Shown here: positions 22,483-33,133 of the stretch, piece after piece
Layout: each line of letters opens with the position of its first letter
How positions within the stretch are numbered: position 1 is the stretch's first letter
Source: Xenorhabdus sp. BG5
GTDB taxonomy: Bacteria; Pseudomonadota; Gammaproteobacteria; Enterobacterales; Enterobacteriaceae
Length of the DNA: 64,000 nt
Direction: 5' to 3'
NCBI RefSeq assembly: GCF_015163665.1
Contig: NZ_JADEUG010000002.1
Coordinates: forward strand, 62,001 to 126,000
Notes under the pieces: model-generated
What the model saw: only the letters and a program-made list of their open reading frames with translations
Database searches by the model: none
What the model was told of the DNA's origin: nothing
Program-made: the position numbers and the translations under genes

Positions 22483-23730
22483 TTATTGTCCACTCAAAAT
22501 TCGCGCTGGATCAAGTTTACTGGCCCGACGAGCAGGATACCAACTCGCCAACAAACTTAATACTAATGCCGTTAACAGAACATAAAGCACATCCATAAGA
22601 TGCAGTTCTGACGGCAGAAAATCGATAAAATAGATATCTCCTGAAAGGAGTTGGTGTCCAAGCAGTTTTTCTAACCCTTTAATGATAGCCGTCAAATTTA
22701 ATGATGTGAAAATCCCAACAACGACACCCGTTATGCTACCTACCATGCCTGTTAGTAATCCATACCATAAAAAAATTGCCCTGATATGGCCATCCTTTGC
22801 TCCCAAAGTACGCAAGATAGCGATGTCACTGCTTTTATCCTTCACAGCCATAATCAGTGTTGAAATAATATTAAAGCAAGCAACACCAATAACCAATACC
22901 ATCGCCAGGTACATAATGCTACGTACCATCTGGATATCGTTGTACATATAACCGTAATCTTTTGTCCAGGTGCTGATATAGACATATTTTCCTGTCGCGT
23001 TACCTGCATCCCACACACGTTGCTCTGCGGCAAAAACATTATCGGCTTTAATGGCAATACCGGTGATTGCATTACCGTAATCCAGATAGTTCTGGGCATC
23101 AGGCAAAGGAACAAGGGCCAAACTGTGATCTAACATGCCACTCAACTGGAAAATACCCGCAACCTGTAAACGGATGCGTTTAGGCTGCAAAAGTTTCAGG
23201 CTCGCATCATTATTGGGGATCATGACAGTCACCCAATCACCCTGTTCCACGTGCAGTGAATTAGCTACCCCCTGCCCTAAAATCACCTGATTTTTTCCTG
23301 CCCTGAACGTTTTCCATGCCCCGTTACGCACAAACTGAGGTAAGGTACTCACATCCGTCTCGGTATCCAGATCGACGCCACGTACCTGTATAGCATGAAG
23401 TTTTTCACCGCGTTCCATCAGACCAGTGAACTCAATATAGGGAGAGGCTCCAGCAATACCTGGTGTCTGTCTCACCCGCTTAAGGGCGGTTTCCCAATCC
23501 TGGAAAGGCTGCTCCACAGCATAAATTTGTCCATGTGGCACAACGGAAAGTATCCGATTGTTCAATTCTCGTTCAAACCCGTTCATAGCACTCAGGCCAA
23601 TAATCAGCACCGCCACACCCAGCATGATACCCAGCGTCGAAATGACAGAAATCAGGGAAACCATGCCTGAACGACGCCGGCCACGACTAAATCGTAATGC
23701 GGTAAATAGTGCAAGAGGCAGATTTACCAT
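22483..23730 (-). CDS. lolE: LolE, permease subunit of the lipoprotein-releasing ABC complex
   Basis: With LolC and two LolD subunits, it extracts outer-membrane lipoproteins from the inner membrane and hands them to LolA. It is 415 aa. There is an N-terminal helix ([20 protein letters not shown]), a large periplasmic domain (about 45-265), then three helices in an FtsX-like domain ending [21 protein letters not shown]. It is the last gene of lolCDE and overlaps lolD by one base. No defects are seen. Confidence 0.95.
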   Translation of the reverse strand: MVNLPLALFTALRFSRGRRRSGMVSLISVISTLGIMLGVAVLIIGLSAMNGFERELNNRILSVVPHGQIYAVEQPFQDWETALKRVRQTPGIAGASPYIEFTGLMERGEKLHAIQVRGVDLDTETDVSTLPQFVRNGAWKTFRAGKNQVILGQGVANSLHVEQGDWVTVMIPNNDASLKLLQPKRIRLQVAGIFQLSGMLDHSLALVPLPDAQNYLDYGNAITGIAIKADNVFAAEQRVWDAGNATGKYVYISTWTKDYGYMYNDIQMVRSIMYLAMVLVIGVACFNIISTLIMAVKDKSSDIAILRTLGAKDGHIRAIFLWYGLLTGMVGSITGVVVGIFTSLNLTAIIKGLEKLLGHQLLSGDIYFIDFLPSELHLMDVLYVLLTALVLSLLASWYPARRASKLDPARILSGQ

Positions 23731-24434
23731 TACATCTCCCCCGCCGTCAGGGTTAATTCATCTTGCAAATACCCATCACGCATTTCTACCTGACGTGCCA
23801 ATTGCTTAGCTAATTTCATATCATGGGTGACAACAAGAAACGCAGTACCTTGCTGTTGGTTCAATTCTTGCAAAAGCTGAAATATACTGTCTGCATTTCG
23901 TTGATCAAGGTTACCCGTTGGTTCATCCGCCAACACCAATGACGGTTCATTTACCAGCGCCCGGGCAATGGCAACACGTTGGCGTTCTCCCCCTGACAAC
24001 TCAGATGGCCGATGGTGCGCCCGATGTTCCAACCCAACCGCTGCCAGCATATCCAGCGCTTTTTGTTGAGAATGGCGTTTTTGTCCACCAATCAAAAGCG
24101 GCATCGCAACATTTTCTAACGCGGTAAAATCAGGCAATAAATGGTGAAACTGATAAATAAAACCAATTTCACTGTTACGTAATTCTGCCCGCGCAGACGA
24201 AGACATTTGGTTGAGTGATTGCCCTTTGAACCGGACTTCACCAGACGTAGGTGAATCCAAACCACCAAGCAAGTGCAAGAGGGTACTTTTACCAGAGCCA
24301 GAACTCCCGACAATGGCCATTATTTCACCCTGTTGCATGGAAAAAGTGACATTCTTTAATACTTCTGTAGAAATTTTTCCTTCCTGATATTTTTTGCACA
24401 GTTGGTGACACAGTAATAAAGGGTGTTTACTCAT
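23730..24434 (-). CDS. lolD: LolD, ATPase of the lipoprotein-releasing complex
   Basis: ABC ATPase energising lipoprotein release by LolCE. It is 234 aa. Walker A is [10 protein letters not shown] (about 43-52), the Q-loop is in [18 protein letters not shown], the signature is [15 protein letters not shown], and Walker B is [12 protein letters not shown], with a switch His in VVTHD. It overlaps lolC by eight bases and lolE by one, typical of the operon. Confidence 0.97.
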   Translation of the reverse strand: MSKHPLLLCHQLCKKYQEGKISTEVLKNVTFSMQQGEIMAIVGSSGSGKSTLLHLLGGLDSPTSGEVRFKGQSLNQMSSSARAELRNSEIGFIYQFHHLLPDFTALENVAMPLLIGGQKRHSQQKALDMLAAVGLEHRAHHRPSELSGGERQRVAIARALVNEPSLVLADEPTGNLDQRNADSIFQLLQELNQQQGTAFLVVTHDMKLAKQLARQVEMRDGYLQDELTLTAGEM

Positions 24435-25629
24435 AACGTAAAGCCTCAGCAGGTTGGGTGGCAGCCGCGCGCCAGGAAGGGTACAGCGTCGAGATTAAGG
24501 AGATCAACATGGCACTGATGGCGATCAGCATCACTTGCGTAGTGTCAATCGCAACAGGTAACTGAATGCCCTCAGCCAGCAAGCCGATAATTGGCATGAG
24601 ATTATTTAACTGACTGGAAAGCAATATTCCCAACCCTGTTCCCAATACAGCACCAATAATGCCGGCTCCCGCGCCTTGGATCATAAAAATGGCCATCACC
24701 TGACGGCGGGTCAGCCCTTGCGTCTGCAAGATAGCGATTTCACCCTGTTTTTCCATCACCAATAAAGAGAGAGAGGTAATAATGTTAAAAGCAGCGACAG
24801 CAATGATCAGGCTCAGCAATAACCCCATCATGTTTTTCTCCATGCGAACCGCCTGAAAAAATTCCCCTTTGCGTTCGCGCCAATCTTTCCATATCAACCC
24901 TTTTGGCAGAGTTTGCTGGCTCAACTCATCTACGGTTAGTGGTTCATTGAGGAACAAGCGCCAGCCCGTGATATTACCAATGGGATAGCGTAACAATCTG
25001 GCTGCATCCTGTTGATTCACCAATATTTCCGTACCATCGGCTTCACTATTGGCGAAAAATGTCCCCGCTACCGTGAATAAACGCTGGCTGGGAATTCTGC
25101 CCATTGGCGTTAACTGGCTGGCACTCGGCACGATAATACGGATTTTATCACCCCGTTTTACCCCTAATGTAGCCGCCAATTTTTCGCCCAAAATGACAAA
25201 ATAACCTCCGGGTTGTAGCTGGCTTCGATTGACATTAACAAGATGTTCTGCCAATGGCGCATATTCGTCCTGGTTAATACCTAACATGACACCAACACCT
25301 ACATTGTGGTGACTCTGTAGCACCACATCCCCTTGTACGATAGAGGTGATGCGATTAACCCCCTTTAATCCCACCAGCTGGCTAACCGGATGTTCAACCG
25401 GATTAATAGCGCCTTTTTCCGATGTAATGATAGCCTGCGGCATAAAGCCCAGGATGCTACTTTCTAATGAACGCTCAAAACCGTTCATGACTGACAATAC
25501 CGTAATCAAAGCCGCCACGCCTAGCGTAATGCCAATCGCTGACAACCATGAAACAAAACGGCCAAATTTATCGACCGCCCGCCCGCGCATATAGCGCAAT
25601 CCTATAAATAATGAGACAGATTGAAACAT
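24427..25629 (-). CDS. lolC: LolC, permease subunit of the lipoprotein-releasing ABC complex
   Basis: Recruits LolA and forms the LolCDE core. It is 400 aa. The first helix is within [19 protein letters not shown]. The periplasmic domain is at about 45-240 and includes the LolA-binding hook region. Three C-terminal helices end [24 protein letters not shown]. It is the first gene of lolCDE and divergent from mfd. The E. coli neighbour ycfT is not present between them. Confidence 0.95.
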   Translation of the reverse strand: MFQSVSLFIGLRYMRGRAVDKFGRFVSWLSAIGITLGVAALITVLSVMNGFERSLESSILGFMPQAIITSEKGAINPVEHPVSQLVGLKGVNRITSIVQGDVVLQSHHNVGVGVMLGINQDEYAPLAEHLVNVNRSQLQPGGYFVILGEKLAATLGVKRGDKIRIIVPSASQLTPMGRIPSQRLFTVAGTFFANSEADGTEILVNQQDAARLLRYPIGNITGWRLFLNEPLTVDELSQQTLPKGLIWKDWRERKGEFFQAVRMEKNMMGLLLSLIIAVAAFNIITSLSLLVMEKQGEIAILQTQGLTRRQVMAIFMIQGAGAGIIGAVLGTGLGILLSSQLNNLMPIIGLLAEGIQLPVAIDTTQVMLIAISAMLISLISTLYPSWRAAATQPAEALRYE

Positions 25630-25730
25630 GAAATCTGTTACGCCCCTGTTGCCAAAGCAAAGTGTTCGGGGATAATAAAGGGTAGCAATACTTTATGGAA
25701 CCACCCGTATCCCGGTTCTGTGGTTTTTTT
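25604..25730 (+). ncRNA. Possible small RNA between lolC and mfd
   Basis: A plus-strand intrinsic terminator (AACCAC at 25699-25704, GTGGTT at 25720-25725, then TTTTT) lies in the gap between the divergent lolC and mfd, where no plus-strand gene precedes it. TATAAA at 25604-25609 could start a transcript of about 100 bases. It could instead be an attenuator in the mfd leader. No known RNA family is recognised; the 5' end is inferred. Confidence 0.35.
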
Positions 25731-25826
25731 TACTTTCTCTCAACCTACCAGCGTATTTATTGTAAGGCTACTGGGGCAAAAATGTGTTGGGAATGGACTG
25801 AATCTTAGAGAACACATCAAACGCTT

Positions 25827-28800
25827 ATGTCAGCAAAATATCGTTATCAACTTCCTGAAAGCCGCGGCGATACCCGCTACTTAGGTCATTTGACGGGTGC
25901 AGCCTGCGCCGTTGAATGTGCCGAAATCATTGAACGTCACCCAGGGCCAATATTGCTGGTGACCAAAGATATGCAAAATGCCCTACGATTGCGTGATGAA
26001 ATTCAACAGTTCACCGACGCACCAATAAATACTATGTCAGATTGGGAAACTTTGCCCTACGATAGTTTTTCTCCTCACCAAGAAATTATCTCCAACCGCC
26101 TGTCCACGCTTTATCACTTACCCTTTATGATGGAGGGGGTATTAATCCTTCCCGTCAACACCTTGATGCAACGTGTCTGCCCACACGATTATCTCAAAGG
26201 ACATGCATTGGTCATGCACAAAGGGCAACGTCTTTCACGTGACAAACTGCGGTCGGAGCTGGAACAAGCGGGTTATCGCAGTGTTGAACAGGTACTTGAA
26301 CATGGCGAATTTGCGACACGCGGAGCTTTGTTTGATCTTTTCCCTATGGGCAGCGAATATCCTTATCGCATTGATTTTTTTGATGATGAGATAGACAGCC
26401 TACGCACTTTTGATGTGGATAGCCAACGCACCTTGACCGAAGTAGAAAAAATCAATTTATTGCCCGCCCATGAGTTCCCAACCGACCAAAATGCGATTGA
26501 GCTGTTTCGCAGCCAATGGCGCGAACAGTTCGAAGTCCGTCGTGATGCTGAACATATTTATCAGCAAGTCAGTAAAAAAATGCTACCTGCTGGCATTGAA
26601 TATTGGCAGCCATTGTTCTTTGAACACCCCTTAACCGCCATCTTTGAATATCTGCCCGAAAATACCCTGCTGATTACCCAGAATTTGGTCAGTGCTGCGG
26701 AGCGTTTCTGGCAAGATACCAAATTACGTTTTGAAAGCCGCAACGTTGATCCCATGCGCCCGTTACTCTCTCCTGAACAGCTCTGGTTGCCTGTCAATAA
26801 GCTATTCGCGGAATTGAAAAATTGGCCTCGGATTGAAGTTGATAATGAATCCCTTCCCCAAAAAGCAAGGAATATCAACTTAGCCTATCATCCTTTGCCT
26901 GATTTATCGGTTGCTGCACAGCAAAAAGAGCCATTGGATAAATTACGCCGTTTTATGGAACAATTCAGCGGCAAGATCGTGTTTTCAGTGGAAAGTGAAG
27001 GGCGCCGGGAATCCATAAAAGAATTGTTGTCCCGAATCAAAGTCAAACCGAAAAAAATAAATCAGCTCACTGATGCCAATAATCCCGGCCATTATTTGAT
27101 GGTTGGCGCCGCAGAGCATGGTTTTATTGATGAAGATAACAATCTCGCCCTGATTTGTGAAAGTGACATGCTTGGCGAACGTGTCAGCCGTCGCCGCCAG
27201 GATAACCGGCGCACGATTAATACTGATACATTGATCCGCAATCTCGCTGAATTACGGCATGGACAACCTGTTGTTCACCTTGAACATGGCGTTGGCCGCT
27301 ATCAGGGGCTGATAACATTAGAAGCGGGTGGCATTAAGGCAGAGTATCTTATCCTGACTTATGCCGGAGAAGACAAATTGTATGTGCCTGTCTCTTCACT
27401 TCATCTCATCAGCCGCTATGCGGGTGGTGCTGAGGAGAGTGCTCCCTTGCATAAATTGGGCGGAGAGGCATGGAACAAAGCGCGCCAGAAAGCGGCTGAA
27501 AAGGTGCGTGATGTTGCAGCCGAACTCCTGGATGTTTACGCACAACGGGCCGTGAAACTGGGTTTTGCTTTCAAAAACGACCGCGAACAGTACCAACTGT
27601 TCTGCCAAAGTTTTCCCTTTGACACAACGCCTGATCAAGAACAAGCCATCAATGCAGTACTTGATGATATGTGCGAACCTATTGCTATGGATAGGCTGGT
27701 ATGTGGCGATGTCGGGTTTGGAAAAACAGAAGTCGCCATGCGTGCCGCGTTCCTGTCCGTCATCAATAATAAGCAAGTCGCAGTGCTTGTGCCAACCACC
27801 TTATTAGCACAGCAGCATTATGATAATTTCCGCGATCGCTTTGCCAATTGGCCTGTGCATATTGAAGTTATGTCACGCTTTCGTAGTGCAAAAGAACAAC
27901 AACAGGTCATTAATATGGCAGCGGAAGGCAAAGTGGATATCATTATTGGTACTCATAAACTCCTGCAAAGTGATCTGCGCTGGAAAGATCTCGGTTTGTT
28001 GATCGTTGATGAGGAACATCGTTTCGGCGTTCGCCATAAAGAGCGTATCAAAGCTCTTCGGGCAGATGTTGATGTCCTGACACTCACCGCCACCCCTATC
28101 CCTCGAACGCTCAATATGGCAATGAGTGGCATGCGTGATCTTTCCATTATTGCGACGCCCCCCGCCCGTCGTCTGGCAGTAAAAACGTTTGTACGTGAAT
28201 ATGATAGCCTGGTGGTACGTGAATCTATCCTGCGTGAAATTTTGCGCGGCGGGCAGGTTTACTATCTGTATAACGATGTTGAAAATATCGAAAAGGCAAA
28301 AGCCCGACTGGAAGAGTTGGTTCCCGAAGCCAGAATTGTTGTGGGACATGGGCAAATGCGTGAGCGTGATCTGGAACGCGTTATGACGGATTTCCATCAC
28401 CAACGCTTTAATGTTCTGGTGTGTACCACTATCATCGAAACGGGCATCGATATTCCCAGCGCCAATACCATCATCATCGAACGTGCCGATCATTTTGGCC
28501 TGGCCCAATTGCACCAATTACGTGGGCGTGTCGGGCGCTCCCATCATCAGGCTTATGCTTATTTGCTGACACCGCATCCAAAAACCATGACCAGCGATGC
28601 ACAAAAACGGCTGGAGGCTATTTCATCTCTCGAAGATCTGGGGGCTGGTTTTGCATTGGCTACCCACGATTTGGAAATTAGGGGAGCTGGCGAATTGTTG
28701 GGTGAAGACCAAAGTGGGCAGATGACCAGCATCGGCTTTACTCTCTATATGGAATTATTGGAAAGTGCCGTTGATGCCCTTAAAAATGGGCGGGAGCCTT

Positions 28801-29273
28801 CGCTTGAAGATCTCACCAACAACCAGACTGAGATAGAATTGCGTATGCCTGTGCTTTTACCTGATGACTATATTCCAGATGTCAACATACGCTTATCTTT
28901 CTATAAGCGCATTGCCAGTGCACAAAATAATCTCGAATTGGATGAACTGAAAGTCGAACTTATTGACCGATTTGGTATTCTACCCGATTCAGGGCGCCAA
29001 CTGCTGCAATCTGCTTCTATTCGCCTGATCGCCCAACAACTCGGTATCAAACGCATTGAAGCACATGAAAAAGGAGGGTTTATTGAATTTGGTCATCATA
29101 ATAAAGTCGATCCGAATTATCTCATTAGTTTGTTACAAACGCAGCCCAATATTTACCGATTGGATGGACCTTATAAATTGAAATTTATTACTGAGTTAAC
29201 CGAACGGGCCACTCGTTTATCGTTTATCCAGCAATTATTAGAAAATTTCGATCTACACAAAAGTGATGTCTAA
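25827..29273 (+). CDS. mfd: Transcription-repair coupling factor Mfd
   Basis: Superfamily 2 DNA translocase that removes RNA polymerase stalled at lesions and recruits UvrA. It is 1148 aa, the E. coli length. Order: UvrB-like domain (about 1-350), RNA-polymerase-interacting Tudor-like domain (HGVGRYQGL onward, about 485-550), and translocase with Walker A GDVGFGKTEV (about 627), Walker B DEEH (about 728) and LTLTATPIPRTLNMAMSG. Then come the TRG region (RGRVGRSHHQAYAYLL) and a C-terminal inhibitory domain. The ribosome site is weak (GAGAA). A strong terminator follows. Confidence 0.97.
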   Translation: MSAKYRYQLPESRGDTRYLGHLTGAACAVECAEIIERHPGPILLVTKDMQNALRLRDEIQQFTDAPINTMSDWETLPYDSFSPHQEIISNRLSTLYHLPFMMEGVLILPVNTLMQRVCPHDYLKGHALVMHKGQRLSRDKLRSELEQAGYRSVEQVLEHGEFATRGALFDLFPMGSEYPYRIDFFDDEIDSLRTFDVDSQRTLTEVEKINLLPAHEFPTDQNAIELFRSQWREQFEVRRDAEHIYQQVSKKMLPAGIEYWQPLFFEHPLTAIFEYLPENTLLITQNLVSAAERFWQDTKLRFESRNVDPMRPLLSPEQLWLPVNKLFAELKNWPRIEVDNESLPQKARNINLAYHPLPDLSVAAQQKEPLDKLRRFMEQFSGKIVFSVESEGRRESIKELLSRIKVKPKKINQLTDANNPGHYLMVGAAEHGFIDEDNNLALICESDMLGERVSRRRQDNRRTINTDTLIRNLAELRHGQPVVHLEHGVGRYQGLITLEAGGIKAEYLILTYAGEDKLYVPVSSLHLISRYAGGAEESAPLHKLGGEAWNKARQKAAEKVRDVAAELLDVYAQRAVKLGFAFKNDREQYQLFCQSFPFDTTPDQEQAINAVLDDMCEPIAMDRLVCGDVGFGKTEVAMRAAFLSVINNKQVAVLVPTTLLAQQHYDNFRDRFANWPVHIEVMSRFRSAKEQQQVINMAAEGKVDIIIGTHKLLQSDLRWKDLGLLIVDEEHRFGVRHKERIKALRADVDVLTLTATPIPRTLNMAMSGMRDLSIIATPPARRLAVKTFVREYDSLVVRESILREILRGGQVYYLYNDVENIEKAKARLEELVPEARIVVGHGQMRERDLERVMTDFHHQRFNVLVCTTIIETGIDIPSANTIIIERADHFGLAQLHQLRGRVGRSHHQAYAYLLTPHPKTMTSDAQKRLEAISSLEDLGAGFALATHDLEIRGAGELLGEDQSGQMTSIGFTLYMELLESAVDALKNGREPSLEDLTNNQTEIELRMPVLLPDDYIPDVNIRLSFYKRIASAQNNLELDELKVELIDRFGILPDSGRQLLQSASIRLIAQQLGIKRIEAHEKGGFIEFGHHNKVDPNYLISLLQTQPNIYRLDGPYKLKFITELTERATRLSFIQQLLENFDLHKSDV

Positions 29274-29305
29274 TCAAGCCACTTGAGCGATAAAAGTCAT
29301 GTCAT

Positions 29306-29379
29306 GATTGCACTATTTTGCCCAGTTCGCTAAATTACCACTCAATGCGAACTAAACACGGAACAGTGCAATCTTTTTT
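29306..29379 (+). terminator. Nested-hairpin terminator after mfd
   Basis: An outer stem GATTGCACT / AGTGCAATC (29306-29314, 29365-29373) encloses a second stem AGTTCGC / GCGAACT (29324-29330, 29347-29353). A run of six T follows. The size is unusual for a simple terminator. Confidence 0.7.
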
Positions 29380-29405
29380 ACTCTCCACTAAATAGTTAGA
29401 AAAAC

Positions 29406-29921
29406 TCATTGTTGTGAATGTGATTTCAGAATCAATTGTCCTTTCTCATTTAAAGGGATAGTGCCATTGGGCTTGTACTCTATCCTAACTTTTCCTGGTT
29501 GCTCACCAATAACATAAGTTACGTCATAGGCAACAACACGTGGTTTCTTAAAATGAAATTCTGTACAGTTTTTTAACACCGAGTGGATTAAAGCAGGATA
29601 TTTTCTATTAGCTTTCAAATGGTTAAGAAGGGTTAAAATACGATATTCATATTTAATCAAATGATTATGCGCAATACCTTTTACTGTAACAGGAATGGGA
29701 AATACGGCAATATGGCAATAGGATTGACGAAAAACAACCGTTGATCTGATAGGTTTCGAAGATAATACATGCGCAACGCTGGGGCGTGGAGATTCAAAAT
29801 ATAACGTTGCGGCTATACCAATGATGGCAATAGCAATAATAGTCATTATAGCACTCATTACATACTGTCTTATCGTTAGCTTAACCACATAGCACCTTGA
29901 TATATTAATAGTTTTCCACAA
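29406..29921 (-). CDS. ycfJ: YcfJ-like membrane-anchored protein lacking the glycine zipper
   Basis: Function unknown. 171 aa from ATG 29921, or 150 aa from ATG 29858 (MSAIMTIIAIAI), which gives the N-terminus more like YcfJ. One helix (about 22-41) is followed by SSKPIRSTV, similar to the E. coli YcfJ post-helix segment. The C-terminus YDVTYVIGEQPGKVRIEYKP ... IPLNEKGQLIL matches the YcfJ tail closely. Two Cys (C69, C119) match the flanking Cys of YcfJ. Between them E. coli YcfJ has a Gly-zipper 2TM/Rick_17kDa segment; here it is replaced by unrelated sequence rich in Leu, Tyr, His and Lys. Location between mfd and ndh is consistent with ycfJ. Start and function are uncertain. Confidence 0.7.
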   Translation of the reverse strand: MWKTINISRCYVVKLTIRQYVMSAIMTIIAIAIIGIAATLYFESPRPSVAHVLSSKPIRSTVVFRQSYCHIAVFPIPVTVKGIAHNHLIKYEYRILTLLNHLKANRKYPALIHSVLKNCTEFHFKKPRVVAYDVTYVIGEQPGKVRIEYKPNGTIPLNEKGQLILKSHSQQ

Positions 29922-30004
29922 AATTTGATTAAGAGAATATTTCGCAACTATTTTAAATAAGCTAAAAGTGCGCTAAGTTAATTATTGAGAAAAATCCTAT
30001 TCCA

Positions 30005-30151
30005 TTAAATCAGTAAAATCATTAAGCACTTATTCGTGTGGTCATTTATTATGATAAATAGTTTCAGCATTGATTTTACGAAAAAAATAGCTTCTATACC
30101 TATTTCATTAAGAGTTAGTACATAAAAAATTGTCACAATAAAAGTTGCCAT
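30005..30151 (-). CDS. Possible 48-aa hydrophobic small protein
   Basis: ATG 30151 to TAA 30005. The product begins MATFIVTIFYVLTLNEIG and is mostly hydrophobic, with one or two potential membrane segments. No convincing ribosome site is seen. The frame extends a further 18 codons upstream without a start codon. I do not recognise it; in such AT-rich DNA a hydrophobic frame can arise by chance. Confidence 0.2.
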   Translation of the reverse strand: MATFIVTIFYVLTLNEIGIEAIFFVKSMLKLFIIINDHTNKCLMILLI

Positions 30152-30529
30152 ATAAAAAGCACATACAACCCCAAAAATAAAAGATATACCCCTAATGTCC
30201 TGATCCTACAGACTGAACAAAATTGTGATGCCAAGGTAACCTGACTAAAACAAGCTTTATTATAACGATTAATTAAATCTGCTGATAAATTATTTGATTA
30301 TCTATTAGGTAGGTATGCATAACTACATCAATTAAATATATCTTGTATAACATATCAATATAATTACGGGTTATTATTTAAAAAAATTATCACATATAAC
30401 AATAATGAATTAATTAAAACGAGAGCCAAATTTTATTCAAATACAGTTTTATTCATTATAGTAAATAATCAGGTTAACTTTAGAGAAGAATAATTATGAT
30501 ATGTATAATAATAAACATAATGAGTAGAT

Positions 30530-30570
30530 AAATGACCCACCTCAATAAAGTACTTTAAGATGAGCCATTT
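30530..30570 (-). terminator. Likely terminator of ndh
   Basis: On the minus strand, a ten-base stem (AAATGGCTCA with TGGGTCATTT, two G-U pairs) encloses a loop with the palindrome AAAGTACTTT. It begins about 10 bases beyond the ndh stop. The T-run is poor. Confidence 0.5.
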
Positions 30571-30579
30571 TGTAACTAA

Positions 30580-31884
30580 TTAATGCAACTTCAGGCGTGG
30601 TCGAATAACGCGGTTAATTCCTCCAACCAGCATCATCAAACCTGTTTTAATATATCCATGCAGCGCTACCTGATGCATACGATACAAAGAAATATAGACT
30701 ATACGAGCAATACGGCCTTCAACCATCATTGAACCACGCATCAAGTTCCCCATCAGGCTACCAACAGTACTGAACTTGGATAATGAAACTAATGAACCAT
30801 GATCTTTGTAAACATACTCTTTCAATGGTTTTTCATTCAACAATGCCAGGATATTGTCATAACACCGGCTTGCCATCTGGTGAGCGGATTGCGCACGAGG
30901 AGGAACAAAACCCCCCTCTTTTTTCGGGCATGATGCACAATCCCCAATGGCAAAAATATGATCATCCCGTGTGGTTTGCAACGTTGGTTTTACCACCAAT
31001 TGGTTAATACGATTGGTTTCCAATCCACCGATATCTTTCATAAAGTCAGGTGCTTTAATTCCCGCAGCCCAAACCAGCAAGGAAGCTTTGATCTGCTCAC
31101 CCTCTTTGGTATTCAACCCATGCTCATCGGCACTGGTCACCATTGTCTTGGTTAATACCTTAACACCCAGCTTAGTCAACTCTTGATGGGCTGCACTGGA
31201 AATGCGTGTCGGCAATGCAGGCAGAATACGCTCCCCTGCCTCAACCAACGTCACGTTAAGGGCATCTGAATTCAGGCTTTCAAAGCCATAACTGTTAAGT
31301 TGCTTAACCGCATTATAGAGTTCCGCGGAAAGCTCTACGCCCGTCGCACCACCACCAACAATCGCAATATTCACTTTTTCTTCTGCACGATGATTTGCAG
31401 AATATTTCAGGAACAGGTTCAACATTTCATTGTGGAAACGATGTGCCTGCTGCGGGTTATCAAGGAAAATACAATTTTCCTTCACACCCGCCGTGCCAAA
31501 ATCGTTAGATTGGCTGCCCAATGCCATGACAAGAATGTCGTAAGCCAGTTCACGCTCTGGTATCAACAAATCACCATCTTCATTACTGATCCCAGCCAGA
31601 GTAATTTTCTTCCCTTCACGATTGATATTCGTGAGTGTGCCTAGCTGGAAATTGAAATAATGGTTGCTTGCATGAGCTAAATAACTCAATGCATCAACAC
31701 CATCATCCAGAGACCCCGTTGCAACTTCATGCAATAGTGGTTTCCATAAATGGCTATTATTGCGATCCACCAAAGTAATTTCGGCTTTTTTCTTACGCCC
31801 TAATTTGTGTCCCAAACGCGTTGCTAGCTCTAAACCACCAGCGCCCCCACCAATGATGACAATTCTTGTCTTTGGCGTTGTCAT
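30580..31884 (-). CDS. ndh: NADH dehydrogenase II (NADH:quinone oxidoreductase)
   Basis: Peripheral membrane flavoprotein feeding electrons from NADH to quinone without proton pumping. It is 434 aa, equal to E. coli. The FAD Rossmann motif is [10 protein letters not shown] (residues 12-21), the NAD motif [14 protein letters not shown] is about residues 176-189, and the second FAD motif is FAIGDCA. The C-terminal amphipathic region binds the membrane. In E. coli ycfP lies between nagZ and ndh; it is absent here, leaving a 199-base gap. E. coli ndh is repressed by FNR; no good FNR site is seen. Confidence 0.96.
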   Translation of the reverse strand: MTTPKTRIVIIGGGAGGLELATRLGHKLGRKKKAEITLVDRNNSHLWKPLLHEVATGSLDDGVDALSYLAHASNHYFNFQLGTLTNINREGKKITLAGISNEDGDLLIPERELAYDILVMALGSQSNDFGTAGVKENCIFLDNPQQAHRFHNEMLNLFLKYSANHRAEEKVNIAIVGGGATGVELSAELYNAVKQLNSYGFESLNSDALNVTLVEAGERILPALPTRISSAAHQELTKLGVKVLTKTMVTSADEHGLNTKEGEQIKASLLVWAAGIKAPDFMKDIGGLETNRINQLVVKPTLQTTRDDHIFAIGDCASCPKKEGGFVPPRAQSAHQMASRCYDNILALLNEKPLKEYVYKDHGSLVSLSKFSTVGSLMGNLMRGSMMVEGRIARIVYISLYRMHQVALHGYIKTGLMMLVGGINRVIRPRLKLH

Positions 31885-32083
31885 GAATACCCCACTGAAA
31901 ATACAACATAATGTTATGTAAGGCGCTAAGTCGTTTCTTTGAGTAAAAACCTTAAATAACGTCCTTAAATAACTTCAAGCTAAACAAATTTCATATTGCA
32001 AATATCTCCAGAATATCATGGCAGGTCAGTTGGTCATACCGAAAATAGTCACAACTAAATTCTTTTGATTAATTAGACATCAA

Positions 32084-33106
32084 TCACAAAAATTGTTCAC
32101 ACAAACCCTGTAACGCCTGGTTAGCTTTTTGCCAACGTTCAGATTGCTGTAATTCTTCCAAACTAAATTGTTTGCCTTGATGATATAACTGTTTGACTTT
32201 AGGTGATTCAATTATCGGCAAATTATCCAGCACACTGACCGCCCCTGCTCGATTGTTGCACACTAAAATCATGTCACAACCAGCATCTAATGAGGCTTTA
32301 GCTCGTTCAGCATAACAGCCCATCACTGCGGCGCCTTCCATCGACAAATCATCGGAAAAAATAACGCCTTTAAAGCCTAATTGCTCACGAAGTATGGATT
32401 TCAACCAATAGGGTGAGCCACTTGCAGGACGGTGATCTATCTGCGGATAAATCACGTGAGCAGGCATAATGGCATCCAGCAGATTACGCTGGATAAAATC
32501 GCGGAAAATCACCATATCATGACAACTAATAGCATCCATGGGACGGTTATCCCTTGGCGTTTCTTTATGAGAATCTGCCGTCACTGCCCCATGTCCCGGA
32601 AAATGTTTCCCCGTCGATTTCATTCCCGCAGAATGCATTCCCTGGATAAATTTTTCTGCCATTGCCATCGCAGGTTCAAGCTCTTCGTGGAATGAACGTT
32701 CACCAATGGCTACACATTTATGCCCTAAGTCCAATACTGGCGCAAAGCTGATATCGATATCCATTGCGATCATTTCTGATGCCATTAACCAACCAGACTC
32801 TTTTGCCAGATGTGCTCCCATCAACATGTCATGTACACAAGCAAAAGATTGTGCCGCAGGTAAACGCGTAAACCCTTCATGAAAACGCTGAACACGTCCG
32901 CCTTCCTGATCAACAGCAACCACCAAACGGTGGCGGGAAGCTGCGCGAATTTGGCGAACCAATTCACGTAATTGCTCCGTATCGTGGAAGTTGCGGGTAA
33001 ACAAAATTAAGCCACCCACTAATGGATGCTGTAGAATTTCGCGCTCTTCGTGATCCAATTCATAGCCAACAACATCTAACATTACTGGCCCCATAGCCTT
33101 CCTCAC
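32084..33106 (-). CDS. nagZ: Beta-N-acetylglucosaminidase NagZ
   Basis: Cytosolic glycosidase of family GH3. It removes GlcNAc from anhydro-muropeptides during cell-wall recycling, and its products can influence AmpC induction. It is 340 aa (E. coli 341). The family signature KHFPGHG is at 167-173, with the nearby catalytic His in DSHKETP. The nucleophile Asp is about residue 252 in [10 protein letters not shown]. It is followed downstream by ndh and preceded by thiK, 27 bases away. Confidence 0.96.
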   Translation of the reverse strand: MRKAMGPVMLDVVGYELDHEEREILQHPLVGGLILFTRNFHDTEQLRELVRQIRAASRHRLVVAVDQEGGRVQRFHEGFTRLPAAQSFACVHDMLMGAHLAKESGWLMASEMIAMDIDISFAPVLDLGHKCVAIGERSFHEELEPAMAMAEKFIQGMHSAGMKSTGKHFPGHGAVTADSHKETPRDNRPMDAISCHDMVIFRDFIQRNLLDAIMPAHVIYPQIDHRPASGSPYWLKSILREQLGFKGVIFSDDLSMEGAAVMGCYAERAKASLDAGCDMILVCNNRAGAVSVLDNLPIIESPKVKQLYHQGKQFSLEELQQSERWQKANQALQGLCEQFL

Positions 33107-33133
33107 TTCTCTTTATATTGGTTATTAGATTCA

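Larger units (their letters stand above)
29922..30579. other. AT-rich intergenic region between the YcfJ-like gene and ndh
   Basis: 658 bases of low GC. It holds the ndh terminator and one possible small frame (30005-30151, listed separately). I see no RNA gene, repeat array or strong promoter. It may be a degraded gene region: E. coli has bhsA, comR and ldtC in this part of the map. Confidence 0.5.

Noticed and set aside
27873-28517. Long antisense frame (214 codons) inside mfd
   Set aside because: It lies opposite the conserved translocase domain; no ribosome site or family features. Codon-shadow effect.
32062-32080. FNR-like site (TTGAT ... ATCAA) near ndh/nagZ
   Set aside because: The spacing is nine bases, not four, and it lies at the nagZ 3' end, about 180 bases upstream of the ndh start.
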